A DNA stretch of 26,151 nucleotides from positions 1 through 26,151 of the forward strand of contig CAZILN010000413.1 in NCBI GenBank assembly GCA_964540005.1, read 5' to 3'. A program made the position numbers and the translations under genes. The notes under the pieces were generated by a model, which worked only from the letters and a program-made list of their open reading frames with translations, made no database searches and was not told the DNA's origin. Each line of letters begins with the position of its first letter. Within the stretch, counting starts at the first letter, position 1. This document shows, one piece after another, positions 7,913 to 15,754 of the stretch. This DNA is from CAZILN01 sp964540005. Its GTDB lineage: Bacteria > Bacteroidota > Bacteroidia > Bacteroidales > SM23-62.

Positions 7913-9089
7913 CTGTCAGGACTTTAATATAGGTTTCCATGTCTTTATCCCCCCTTCCTGAAAGATTAATAATAACTATTTCATCCTCCCGGAATCTGTT
8001 TTTCTCCAATGCCGCCAGTGCATGGGCTGTTTCCAGGGCCGGTATGATCCCTTCCAGCCGTGCCAGCTGAAAGGCTGCAGCCAGGGCTTCTTTATCGGTA
8101 GCCGTCTGGTACTCAACCCGGCCTGTGCGGTGGAGGAAGGAATGCACCGGGCCAATGCCTGGATAATCCAGTCCGGCCGAAACCGAATAAGGCTCAATCA
8201 CCTGTCCGTTGGCGTCCTGCATCAACAAAGAATAGCTTCCATGCAATACGCCCGGCTCCCCCCTCTGAATGGTTGCTGCAGTCTCATCCGTGTCCACTCC
8301 CATGCCGGCTGCCTCAACACCAATCAGCCTGACCCCTGCCTTTTCAAGGAAATGATACCAGGCTCCTATGGCATTGCTGCCGCCGCCCACACATGCAATA
8401 ATGCAGTCGGGATCTTCACGGCCTTCGCTGTTTAGCAGCTGCAAGCTGATCTCCTCGCTGATGACAGACTGCAAACGTGTCACCAGATCCGGGTAGGGAT
8501 GGGGCCCTACCACCGACCCTATGATATAATGGGTATCACCCGGGTGCCTGATCCAGTCCCGCAAGGCCTCATTGGTAGCATCTTTCAGGGTTTTATTGCC
8601 GCTCTGTACAGGTATTACCTCTGCACCCAACATCTTCATCTTCAGTACATTGGGCTGTTGACGCTTTACATCGGTTTCTCCCATATACACTATGCATTCC
8701 AGTCCCATCAAAGCACATACGGTAGCCGTGGCCACACCATGCTGTCCGGCCCCGGTCTCGGCTATGATACGGTGTTTCCCCAGGCGCCGGGCCATTAGCG
8801 CCTGTCCGACAGTATTATTAATCTTATGTGCCCCGGTATGGTTCAGATCTTCACGTTTCAGATAGATCCTGGTCCTGTATTTCTCTGATAAGTTTCCCGC
8901 TAAATACAGTGGGGTAGGCCTGCCAACATAATCCGCCAGGAGCTTCCTGAATTCCTTCTGAAAGCCGGGATCACCAAGTATCTGCAGGTAATTATCCTGT
9001 AGCTCAAGGATGTTGGGATACAGCATTTCCGGAACAAAAGCGCCTCCGAAATCGCCGTAATACCCGTTTTTATCAAGCATACTTTCCAT
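7905..9089 (-). CDS. trpB: Tryptophan synthase beta subunit
   Basis: TrpB is the PLP enzyme that condenses indole with serine to form tryptophan. The 394-residue protein has the PLP lysine K89 in HTGAHKINN, the AETGAGQHGVA segment and the CVGGGSNAIG phosphate-binding loop. The opening NGYYGDFGGAFVPEML is that of the classical TrpB1 type, which pairs with TrpA. An internal Met4 is an alternative start. It follows trpF after 4 bp and overlaps trpA by 8 bp. Confidence 0.97.
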   Translation of the reverse strand: MESMLDKNGYYGDFGGAFVPEMLYPNILELQDNYLQILGDPGFQKEFRKLLADYVGRPTPLYLAGNLSEKYRTRIYLKREDLNHTGAHKINNTVGQALMARRLGKHRIIAETGAGQHGVATATVCALMGLECIVYMGETDVKRQQPNVLKMKMLGAEVIPVQSGNKTLKDATNEALRDWIRHPGDTHYIIGSVVGPHPYPDLVTRLQSVISEEISLQLLNSEGREDPDCIIACVGGGSNAIGAWYHFLEKAGVRLIGVEAAGMGVDTDETAATIQRGEPGVLHGSYSLLMQDANGQVIEPYSVSAGLDYPGIGPVHSFLHRTGRVEYQTATDKEALAAAFQLARLEGIIPALETAHALAALEKNRFREDEIVIINLSGRGDKDMETYIKVLTDE

Positions 9090-9093
9090 AATG

Positions 9094-9723
9094 CTATCTT
9101 AGTTCTTTAATAAATTTTCCCAGTACAGCGCAGTCTTTTTTTCCCGGTGCTGTTTCAAACCTGCTGTTGACATCCACAGCATCAAGCTGAGGGTGGTCCA
9201 GCTTCTTAAGTGCTGCCATATCCTGCGGTCCTATCCCGCCACTCAGAAAAAAGGGCAGGCTGCTTTCAAAGTCCTTCAGCAGGGACCAGTCAAACTGTTT
9301 ACCGCTCCCGCCCCAACCGGCTCCCCGGGTGTCAAAGAGATAATAATCACAGGTATTCTCATAGTTGCTCACCGGGTCCAGGTCCTCTTTCCCCTTCATC
9401 CTGAAGGCCTTGATCACTAACAGTCCAGATAAGCTCAGTTGCCGGCATACATCTGGGGTCTCATTGCCATGGAGCTGGACGTGAGTGAACCCGCCGTTTC
9501 CTGCCAGCCTTATAATCTCATTTACCTGTTCATTGACAAATACCGCAACTTTAATAACACCGGGGGGCACATTTTCAAACATTTTTCCCGGATTTTCCCC
9601 GACATAACGCTTCGATCCGGGATAAAAGATAAATCCCATGAAATCGGGCCCCAGCATGCCCACATCACGGATATTCTCCGGATCCCTCATCCCGCACACT
9701 TTTATTTTTAGTTTTTTTCGCAT
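9094..9723 (-). CDS. trpF: Phosphoribosylanthranilate isomerase
   Basis: TrpF converts N-(5-phosphoribosyl)anthranilate to CdRP, the third step of tryptophan synthesis. Motifs are KVCGM with the catalytic Cys10, a VQLHGNE strand, the catalytic Asp in FDTRGAGWGGSGK, and a final LSGGIGP phosphate-binding segment. A longer frame opens at 9789, but that start would overlap trpC by 46 bp and add a segment unlike the family. The ATG at 9721-9723 gives the usual length of 209 residues and a 20-bp gap after trpC. Confidence 0.95.
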   Translation of the reverse strand: MRKKLKIKVCGMRDPENIRDVGMLGPDFMGFIFYPGSKRYVGENPGKMFENVPPGVIKVAVFVNEQVNEIIRLAGNGGFTHVQLHGNETPDVCRQLSLSGLLVIKAFRMKGKEDLDPVSNYENTCDYYLFDTRGAGWGGSGKQFDWSLLKDFESSLPFFLSGGIGPQDMAALKKLDHPQLDAVDVNSRFETAPGKKDCAVLGKFIKELR

Positions 9724-9743
9724 AGGACAAACAATACTAACGT

Positions 9744-10541
9744 TTATTTCCCGGATGCGGATGCCAATCCTGCCACCAACTCCCGGCACCTTTCCTGGGG
9801 AAGAGATGAGCTCATAAAATACCCGCCTATCAGAAATCCCCGGTATCCATATGTATACAGATCTTTTATACTTCCCGTATCACTGATCCCGCTCTCAGAT
9901 ACCCTGACAAAGTCCGGGGGTATCATGCCTGAGAGTGATTTTGAAATATTAATATCTACTGTAAAATCCCTGAGATCACGGTTATTCACACCTACCATAT
10001 CAACATCACTGCAGATATGGTCCAGCTCCTGCCGGCTATGGATCTCAAGAAGCACTTCCATTCCCAGTTCTTTCGCCCGGCCCGCCAGGTCACGAACCAT
10101 ATCCCTGTCCAGCAGGGCAGCGATCAGCAGTATGATATCGGCACCTGCTGCCTTTGATTCATACAGCTGGTACTGATCAATAATAAAATCCTTCCTCAGG
10201 ATTGGTGCCTCATTTAGTTTCCTGGCGGTTTTCAGGTCATCCAGGCTCCCTCCGAAGTATTTACCGTCTGTCAGCACTGAAAGTCCGCAAGCCCCGGCTT
10301 CAAGGTATCCTCGAGTCACCTCGGCGGGGTCTGCATCCGGATTGATATTTCCCCTGGAAGGAGATCTCCTCTTGAATTCTGCGATGATCCCCGGAGCATC
10401 CTTTTGCTCCAGAACCTTCTTCAGGGAACGGGTCCCGGCAGCGAACAATTCCCCTTCCTTAAACAGTTCTGCAGGCTGGGAGGCCTTTTTTATCCGGACT
10501 TCCTCAAGTTTTGAAAGTCTTATTTTTTCCAGGATATTCAT
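9744..10541 (-). CDS. trpC: Indole-3-glycerol phosphate synthase
   Basis: TrpC closes the ring of CdRP to form indole-3-glycerol phosphate. The 265-residue TIM barrel shows the catalytic-lysine motif IIAEFKRRSPSRG, ILRKDFIID, VLLEIHSRQEL, VGVNNRDLRDF and the terminal VSESGI. In this operon it is a separate protein, not fused to TrpF as in enteric bacteria. It starts 14 bp after the trpD stop. Confidence 0.97.
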   Translation of the reverse strand: MNILEKIRLSKLEEVRIKKASQPAELFKEGELFAAGTRSLKKVLEQKDAPGIIAEFKRRSPSRGNINPDADPAEVTRGYLEAGACGLSVLTDGKYFGGSLDDLKTARKLNEAPILRKDFIIDQYQLYESKAAGADIILLIAALLDRDMVRDLAGRAKELGMEVLLEIHSRQELDHICSDVDMVGVNNRDLRDFTVDINISKSLSGMIPPDFVRVSESGISDTGSIKDLYTYGYRGFLIGGYFMSSSLPQERCRELVAGLASASGK

Positions 10542-10555
10542 CTTCAGATCAGTCC

Positions 10556-11554
10556 CTATTTCTTATTAAGTTCCATCAATGTTTTAAATACTTCCATGGC
10601 CCGTCCGCTTTCCAGCGATTCCATGGCCATTCCCACGCAATCAACCAGTGATGAACCGGGATAAAACACTTTGAGCCCCATGGCAGCATTGGCCGCAACT
10701 ACCTGGGTCTGAGCAGCAGTTCCCTCGTTTTTCAGTACAGCAAGAAAGATCTCTGCTGCCGATGATACCGAATCGCCTCCACTGAGGTCACCCGGTGAAT
10801 AGGTATCCAGGCCCAGGTCGCCAGGTGCAATGATCTGTTCCAGGTCGCGGGAAATGATCTTGCATTTCCCGGTAAGGGACAGCTCATCGTATCCATCCAG
10901 GCTGTGAATGATCATGTAGCTTTTATCAGTCTCCTGGTAGAGGTAGTTATACAGCCTGGCCAGTTCCAGGCTGTAGACCCCTATCAGCTGCATGGACGGA
11001 AAACTGGGGTTCACCATGGGTCCCAGCATATTAAAAAAAGTCTTCATCCCCAGGTCCTTGCGCACCGGGGCTACATTCTTCATTGCCGGGTTGAACAGGG
11101 GTGCGTGCAGGAAACAAAGGCCGGCTTTTTCAATTTCATTACGGAGTTTTGGTATGTCATTGGAAAAGCTGTAACCCAGGTATTCCATCAGGTTGGAGGA
11201 CCCGCAGGCAGATGACACCCCGTAATTGCCATGCTTGGAAACCTTAACCCCTGCTCCGGCCACCACAAATGATGTCAGGGTTGAAATATTGAATGTATCC
11301 TTACCGTCACCGCCGGTCCCGCAAAGATCAATAGTATCCAGGTCACTGAAATCCACCGGGATACAAAGATCAAGCAGGGCATCGCGAAATCCCGACAGTT
11401 CTTCGGTGGTAATGCTGCGCATCAGGTAAACCGAGATAAAGGAAGCTATCTGGGAATGATTGTAGTGCCCCTGAGCTATATTGGTAAGCACCTCCTTTGC
11501 CTGGTCCCTACCCAGGGTCTTGTGTTCGAACAGGAAATTGAGTATTTGCTTCAT
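10556..11554 (-). CDS. trpD: Anthranilate phosphoribosyltransferase
   Basis: TrpD transfers phosphoribose from PRPP to anthranilate. Motifs are DLCGTGGDGKDTFNIST (PRPP and Mg binding), KHGNYGVSSACGSSN, and the anthranilate-site region around PVRKDLGMKTFFNMLGP. The frame opens further up at 11599, which would overlap trpG and add 15 residues not typical of the family. The ATG at 11552-11554 starts the conserved MKQILNFLFEHKTL helix, giving 332 residues and a 22-bp gap after trpG. Not fused to TrpG. Confidence 0.96.
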   Translation of the reverse strand: MKQILNFLFEHKTLGRDQAKEVLTNIAQGHYNHSQIASFISVYLMRSITTEELSGFRDALLDLCIPVDFSDLDTIDLCGTGGDGKDTFNISTLTSFVVAGAGVKVSKHGNYGVSSACGSSNLMEYLGYSFSNDIPKLRNEIEKAGLCFLHAPLFNPAMKNVAPVRKDLGMKTFFNMLGPMVNPSFPSMQLIGVYSLELARLYNYLYQETDKSYMIIHSLDGYDELSLTGKCKIISRDLEQIIAPGDLGLDTYSPGDLSGGDSVSSAAEIFLAVLKNEGTAAQTQVVAANAAMGLKVFYPGSSLVDCVGMAMESLESGRAMEVFKTLMELNKK

Positions 11555-11576
11555 CAGAAAATATTTTTCATTGTAT

Positions 11577-12149
11577 CTATTCTTTAAGCCAGTTGGCAAT
11601 GATCTGTTCCCCTACACTTGTTAATACCGATTCGTGGTGATACTGGACCCCCCGGATGTCATATTCTTTATGGGATATCCCCATGATTTCCCCGTCTTCT
11701 GCCACTGCCGTAATACTGAAACAGTCCGGGAGCCCATCCGCTGAAACAATCCAGGAATGATACCGCCCCCCATCGAAAACTTCAGGAATGCCTTTGTATA
11801 GATAATCCTGCTTATCGAGGACCTGAACCATAGTAGACACGCCATGGAACACCTTGTTTATATTGATCAACTGTCCCCCGAAGACCTCAGCTATGGCCTG
11901 GTGCCCCAGGCAGACACCCAGTATTCTCTTTGTCGGCGAAAACCACCGGATGATCTGTTTCAGCTGCCCTGCTTCATCGGGTATGCCCGGTCCGGGAGAA
12001 AGGACAATGGCCTCATAGCCTTCAAGCTCTTCCCTGCTCACCCTATCGTTCCGGAAAACATCAACCTTATCTCCGCTCAGCTGATCCAGGGCATGGACCA
12101 GGTTATAGGTAAAGGAATCATAATTATCAATGACAGCTATCTTTTTCAT
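11577..12149 (-). CDS. trpG: Anthranilate synthase component II (glutamine amidotransferase)
   Basis: TrpG hydrolyses glutamine and supplies ammonia to TrpE. The 190-residue class I amidotransferase has SPGPGIPDEAG (51-61), the nucleophile Cys80 in GVCLGHQAIAEVFGG, and His171/Glu173 completing the triad. The usual HPES motif reads HHES here, with the catalytic His and Glu kept. It could in principle also serve para-aminobenzoate synthesis, as in some bacteria with a single amidotransferase, but that cannot be told from this window. Follows trpE after 38 bp. Confidence 0.95.
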   Translation of the reverse strand: MKKIAVIDNYDSFTYNLVHALDQLSGDKVDVFRNDRVSREELEGYEAIVLSPGPGIPDEAGQLKQIIRWFSPTKRILGVCLGHQAIAEVFGGQLININKVFHGVSTMVQVLDKQDYLYKGIPEVFDGGRYHSWIVSADGLPDCFSITAVAEDGEIMGISHKEYDIRGVQYHHESVLTSVGEQIIANWLKE

Positions 12150-12187
12150 TTCCGTTTCAATGCTTTAGGGTTTTTGCCTTCAATTTG

Positions 12188-13594
12188 TTACAATTCATTA
12201 GCCATTATTATGGCCCTCTTCAGAGCCATCAGCTTGCTGTGCACTTCATTCAGTTCATTTTCCTCCTGTGATTCTGATACTATTCCGGCCCCGGCCTGGT
12301 AGAAAAGACGGTTATTCTTGCTCAAAAAGGAACGTATCATGATGGCATGGTTCACATCACCCTTAAAGCCTATATATCCTATACCCCCTCCATAATATCC
12401 CCTGCTCCGGTTTTCATAACGGTCAATCAGTTCCATAGCCTTGTATTTCGGAGCCCCGGAGAGGGTGCCGGCAGGAAAGGTATCGGCCAGGACCTGCACC
12501 GCGTTATAGTTATCGGGCAACTGCCCTGAAACCTTTGAGACCATATGTATGACATGTGAATAAAACTGTACCTCCCTGAAGGTTTCCACCTTCACATCGG
12601 ATGCATTCCTGCTCAGATCGTTGCGGGCCAGGTCCACCAGCATCACATGCTCCGCATTTTCTTTCTTGTCCCATGTCAGCTGCAGGGCGATCTCTTTATC
12701 CTTCTCGTCATCTCCGGTTCGCTTAAAGGTACCTGCAATAGGATGAATGTAGGCTGTCCTGTTACTGATCCGGATCAAAGCTTCGGGAGAAGATCCAAAA
12801 ATCTTGTAACTACCGTAGTCAAAGTAAAAAAGATAGGGGGAGGGATTGATGGAACGAAGGCAGCGGTACACAGCAAAATCATCTCCTTTAAAAGACTGGC
12901 TGAATTGCCTTGACAGTACAATCTGGAAAACATCCCCCCTGAAGCAGTGTTCCTTGCCGTGTGTGACCATCTTCATATAATCCTCATCCGTCATACTGGA
13001 GCTTTCTGTTCCTTCCGACCGGAATGGATAGGCTGCAAAATTCCTGTTAAAAAGCAAGGATTCAATGTACTCCAGGTTCCCCTCGGAACCATTCAGTTGG
13101 TTTTCAATAATGAACAGGGTGTTCTGAAAGTGGTTGATGGCTATGATGTAATGGTACAGGGAATATACCATATCCGGGATCCGGTAACTTTCCGGCCTCT
13201 CCGCAGACAGTTTTATATCTTCGAAATACTGCACCGAATCATATGTCGAGTACCCGAAAAAGCCATTGGTTTTAATGACAGAATCATCCTGCTCGATTTC
13301 GAAACTGCTGATGAAGCTGTTGAGTTCTTCAGGAATACTCTTGTTTCCTGAAACAGCCATTTGCTCTGTTTCCCCTCCGACTGTCCTTATGGAGATCTTA
13401 CCCTCATCGACCATAAAGGATGACAGCGGTTCGAGGCATATATATGAATAACTGTCCTCCACCACATGATAATCCGAACTTTCCAGCAAAATGGAATTCG
13501 GGAACACATCCCTGATCTTCAAATAGATACTGACCGGTGTAATGGTGTCGGCCAGGATTTGCCTGGCTACCACCCTGATCCTTGTTCTTTTCAT
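12188..13594 (-). CDS. trpE: Anthranilate synthase component I
   Basis: TrpE converts chorismate and ammonia to anthranilate, the first committed step to tryptophan. The 468-residue protein has the N-terminal tryptophan-binding motif LLESS (36-40), which indicates feedback inhibition by tryptophan. It also has the chorismate-binding blocks PIAGTFKRTGDDEKD, DLARNDLSRN and GAPKYKAMELID. It is the first structural gene of the operon, and its ATG (13592-13594) lies 37 nt after the attenuator T tract, preceded closely by CAGGA. The LLES motif separates it from PabB-type enzymes. Confidence 0.96.
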   Translation of the reverse strand: MKRTRIRVVARQILADTITPVSIYLKIRDVFPNSILLESSDYHVVEDSYSYICLEPLSSFMVDEGKISIRTVGGETEQMAVSGNKSIPEELNSFISSFEIEQDDSVIKTNGFFGYSTYDSVQYFEDIKLSAERPESYRIPDMVYSLYHYIIAINHFQNTLFIIENQLNGSEGNLEYIESLLFNRNFAAYPFRSEGTESSSMTDEDYMKMVTHGKEHCFRGDVFQIVLSRQFSQSFKGDDFAVYRCLRSINPSPYLFYFDYGSYKIFGSSPEALIRISNRTAYIHPIAGTFKRTGDDEKDKEIALQLTWDKKENAEHVMLVDLARNDLSRNASDVKVETFREVQFYSHVIHMVSKVSGQLPDNYNAVQVLADTFPAGTLSGAPKYKAMELIDRYENRSRGYYGGGIGYIGFKGDVNHAIMIRSFLSKNNRLFYQAGAGIVSESQEENELNEVHSKLMALKRAIIMANEL

Positions 13595-13631
13595 TCCTGG
13601 GTATTTTAAAGGTTTACTGCCATAATAAACT

Positions 13632-13660
13632 AAAAAAGGCTTACCGCGATTGGTAAGCCT
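13632..13660 (-). terminator. trp attenuator: intrinsic terminator in the trpE leader
   Basis: On the minus strand AGGCTTACC pairs perfectly with GGTAAGCCT around a 6-nt loop (AATCGC), and the 3' arm runs into a row of T. It lies between the leader peptide and trpE, in the correct place for attenuation. The loop and inner stem can instead pair with the end of the leader ORF (positions 13693-13702), which would prevent this hairpin. Because no other terminator follows clpX, it may also limit read-through from the clp genes. Confidence 0.88.
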
Positions 13661-13702
13661 ATTTTATTTTTTAAATATATAAGGACTGGTTACAATTCGC
13701 GG
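13644..13702 (-). promoter_or_regulatory. trp antiterminator pairing
   Basis: On the minus strand CCGCGAATTG (13693-13702, the last codons of the leader ORF) is complementary to CAATCGCGG (13644-13652, loop and start of the 3' arm of the terminator) with a single bulged base. A ribosome stalled on the Trp codons (13723-13731) leaves the first segment free to pair. A ribosome that reaches the stop codon at 13690-13692 covers it, and the terminator can form. This is inferred from base complementarity only. Confidence 0.75.
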
Positions 13703-13758
13703 AGATTCCACTGTACCCTGTGCCACCACCAGCTTATATACCTGTTATTATTCATCAT
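13690..13758 (-). CDS. trpL: trp operon leader peptide with WWW
   Basis: This is a 22-codon ORF starting ATG ATG at 13756-13758 and ending TAA at 13690-13692. It contains three consecutive Trp codons (residues 10-12; 13723-13731) and a fourth Trp at residue 17 (13708-13710). The peptide starts MMNNNRYIS. Four Trp in 22 residues, directly upstream of an intrinsic terminator and a trp operon, marks it as an attenuation leader. Its translation, not its product, is the function: ribosome stalling when charged tRNA-Trp is scarce. The promoter lies 14 nt upstream, so the mRNA probably starts just before the ATG. It is too short for routine gene calling. Confidence 0.9.
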   Translation of the reverse strand: MMNNNRYISWWWHRVQWNLREL

Positions 13759-13772
13759 TTCTTTGTATGAAG

Positions 13773-13803
13773 CAAAGGAAAGTATTTTATTTCAATAATC
13801 AAA
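13773..13803 (-). promoter_or_regulatory. Promoter of the trp operon (Bacteroidota type)
   Basis: On the minus strand TTTG (13800-13803) is followed after 19 nt by TTCCTTTG (13773-13780), one mismatch from the phylum consensus TTTG-N19-TAnnTTTG. Transcription would start about 5-7 nt before the leader-peptide ATG. It begins only 20 bp after the clpX stop codon. Confidence 0.65.
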
Positions 13804-13823
13804 ATCAATATTCCCGGTTGCAA

Positions 13824-15044
13824 TTAAGCAGCCCTCAGCCGCTTGTGATCAGTCTTGTTGATCTTTTCTTTCGCGTACTTCATGGTAATATTCACTTCCT
13901 TTTCTTCCTGGGAAGGTGTATCGAACATTGAGTCAAGCATAATGGCCTCACATATGGACCGCAATCCACGGGCGCCAAGTTTAAATTCTACTGATTTATC
14001 AACTATGTAATCAAAGACCTCTTCATCGAAACTTAGTTTTATACCATCCATTTCGTAAAGCCTCTCGTACTGTTTGATAATAGCATTTTTCGGTTCAGTC
14101 AGTATACTGCGCAGAGCTTCCCTGTCAAGGGGACTCAGGTAGGTCAGGACAGGCAGCCGGCCAATTATTTCAGGGATCAGTCCGTATGATTTCAGGTCCT
14201 GCGGGGCGATATACTGCAGGAGGTTTTCGCGGTCAATACGGTCCTTTTCCTTGCTGGCCGAATATCCCACTACCTTGGTGTTAAGACGCTGCCCGATCTT
14301 CCTTTCAATGCCATCGAAGGCTCCCCCGCATATAAAAAGGATGTTTTTGGTATTTACCGGTATCATCTTCTGATCAGGATGCTTCCTTCCTCCCTGGGGA
14401 GGTACGTTGACAATAGATCCTTCCAGCAGTTTGAGCAGGCCCTGTTGTACACCTTCCCCCGATACGTCCCTTGTAATAGAAGGGTTGTCGCTCTTGCGTG
14501 CGATTTTATCAAGCTCGTCAATAAAGACAATCCCCTTTTCGGCGGCTTCCAGGTTGTATTCCGCTACCTGTAACAGCCTGGTAAGGATGCTTTCGATATC
14601 CTCCCCTACATATCCGGCTTCGGTCAGAATGGTGGCATCCACAATGGTAAAGGGAACATGGAGCATTTTGGCGATTGTACGTGCCAGCAATGTTTTCCCT
14701 GTTCCTGTCTCCCCTACCAGGACTATATTTGATTTTTCTATCTCGACATCATCCTTATCATGGTGTTGCACATGCATCAGTCTTTTGTAATGGTTATAGA
14801 CCGCTACGGCAATGATCCTCTTGGCATTGTCCTGCCCGATCACATACATGTCCAGGAACTTCTTTATTTCAGTGGGTTTGGAGAGCTTGATCTGGTTGAC
14901 ATCAAACTCGCTCTTCTTCTTGATCTCTTCCTGCAGGATGCTGTGTGCCTGTTCGATACAGGAGTCACAAATATGCCCGGAAATGCCGGCAATCAGGAGA
15001 TTGGTATCCCTTTTCTCCCTTCCACAAAAAGAACAACGATCCAT
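13824..15044 (-). CDS. clpX: ATP-dependent Clp protease ATP-binding subunit ClpX
   Basis: ClpX is the AAA+ unfoldase that feeds substrates to ClpP. The 406-residue protein has an N-terminal zinc-binding domain (C4, C7, C26, C29), Walker A GETGTGKT (111-118), pore loop GYVG (144-147), Walker B VFIDEL (173-178) and the C-terminal sensor block KLGARGLR. The ClpP-docking loop usually reads IGF; the matching segment after RLNTK reads VVGYS, so VGY appears to take its place. It follows clpP by 6 bp and is probably co-transcribed with tig and clpP. No terminator is visible after it. Confidence 0.97.
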   Translation of the reverse strand: MDRCSFCGREKRDTNLLIAGISGHICDSCIEQAHSILQEEIKKKSEFDVNQIKLSKPTEIKKFLDMYVIGQDNAKRIIAVAVYNHYKRLMHVQHHDKDDVEIEKSNIVLVGETGTGKTLLARTIAKMLHVPFTIVDATILTEAGYVGEDIESILTRLLQVAEYNLEAAEKGIVFIDELDKIARKSDNPSITRDVSGEGVQQGLLKLLEGSIVNVPPQGGRKHPDQKMIPVNTKNILFICGGAFDGIERKIGQRLNTKVVGYSASKEKDRIDRENLLQYIAPQDLKSYGLIPEIIGRLPVLTYLSPLDREALRSILTEPKNAIIKQYERLYEMDGIKLSFDEEVFDYIVDKSVEFKLGARGLRSICEAIMLDSMFDTPSQEEKEVNITMKYAKEKINKTDHKRLRAA

Positions 15045-15050
15045 GACTGT

Positions 15051-15731
15051 TTATTTTGATGATTTACCTTTCGTGAGAACCTCATCGATCATCCCGTATT
15101 CCATGGCTTCGACGGAAGTCATCCAGTGGTCGCGATCCGAGTCTTTTTCAATCTTTTTAATATCATTCCCTGAATGATCAGCGAGTATCTGGTACAGTTC
15201 CGTCTTCATTTTAACAATTTCACGGGTAGTGATCTCGATATCAGATACGGGTCCCTGGGCTCCGCCCATTGGCTGGTGTATCATGATCCGTGAGTGCTTC
15301 AGCCCGGACCTCTTCCCTTTTTTTCCTGCCGTCAGCAGGATAGCCCCCATAGAGGCTGCCATACCGGTGCAGATGGTTGCCACATCGGATTCTATGTACT
15401 GCATGGTATCATAGATACCCAGTCCGGCATGCACTGACCCTCCCGGTGTATTGAAATAGATCTGGATGTCCTTGTTGGGGTCGGATGAATCCAGGAACAG
15501 CAACTGTGCCTGGATGATATTGGCCACGTAATCATCTATGGGCAATCCCAGGAAAATGATCCTGTCCATCATCAGCCGGGAGAACACATCCATGGAAGCC
15601 ACATTCAACTGCCGCTCCTCGATAATGGTGGGTGATATATAGTTTCCCCATATGGAAGAATACCTGTGCAGGGTCATACTGCTGATTCCCATATGCCTGG
15701 TCGCGTATTTGTTAAAATCGTTCGGGTCCAT
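15051..15731 (-). CDS. clpP: ATP-dependent Clp protease proteolytic subunit ClpP
   Basis: ClpP is the serine protease that forms the two-ring degradation chamber with ClpX. The 226-residue protein carries Ser127 in GMAASMGAILL, His152 in RIMIHQPMGG and an Asp near residue 197 in KDSDRDHW. The FNTPGGSVHAG oxyanion-side block is also present. An N-terminal segment of about 30 residues precedes the conserved core and may be a removable propeptide, longer than in E. coli. It lies 23 bp after tig and 6 bp before clpX. Confidence 0.97.
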   Translation of the reverse strand: MDPNDFNKYATRHMGISSMTLHRYSSIWGNYISPTIIEERQLNVASMDVFSRLMMDRIIFLGLPIDDYVANIIQAQLLFLDSSDPNKDIQIYFNTPGGSVHAGLGIYDTMQYIESDVATICTGMAASMGAILLTAGKKGKRSGLKHSRIMIHQPMGGAQGPVSDIEITTREIVKMKTELYQILADHSGNDIKKIEKDSDRDHWMTSVEAMEYGMIDEVLTKGKSSK

Positions 15732-15754
15732 GCTTATATTATTAGAATGTAAAA

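Noticed and set aside
9724..9789. Upstream extension of trpF to 9789
   Set aside because: It would overlap trpC by 46 bp and add 22 residues unlike the family; ATG at 9723 starts the conserved KLKIKVCGM strand.
11555..11599. Upstream extension of trpD to 11599
   Set aside because: It overlaps trpG and adds residues not seen in the family; ATG at 11554 gives the expected N-terminus.
11844..12302. 152-codon plus-strand frame opposite trpG and trpE
   Set aside because: Antisense shadow of two conserved genes; the composition follows the opposite-strand codons.
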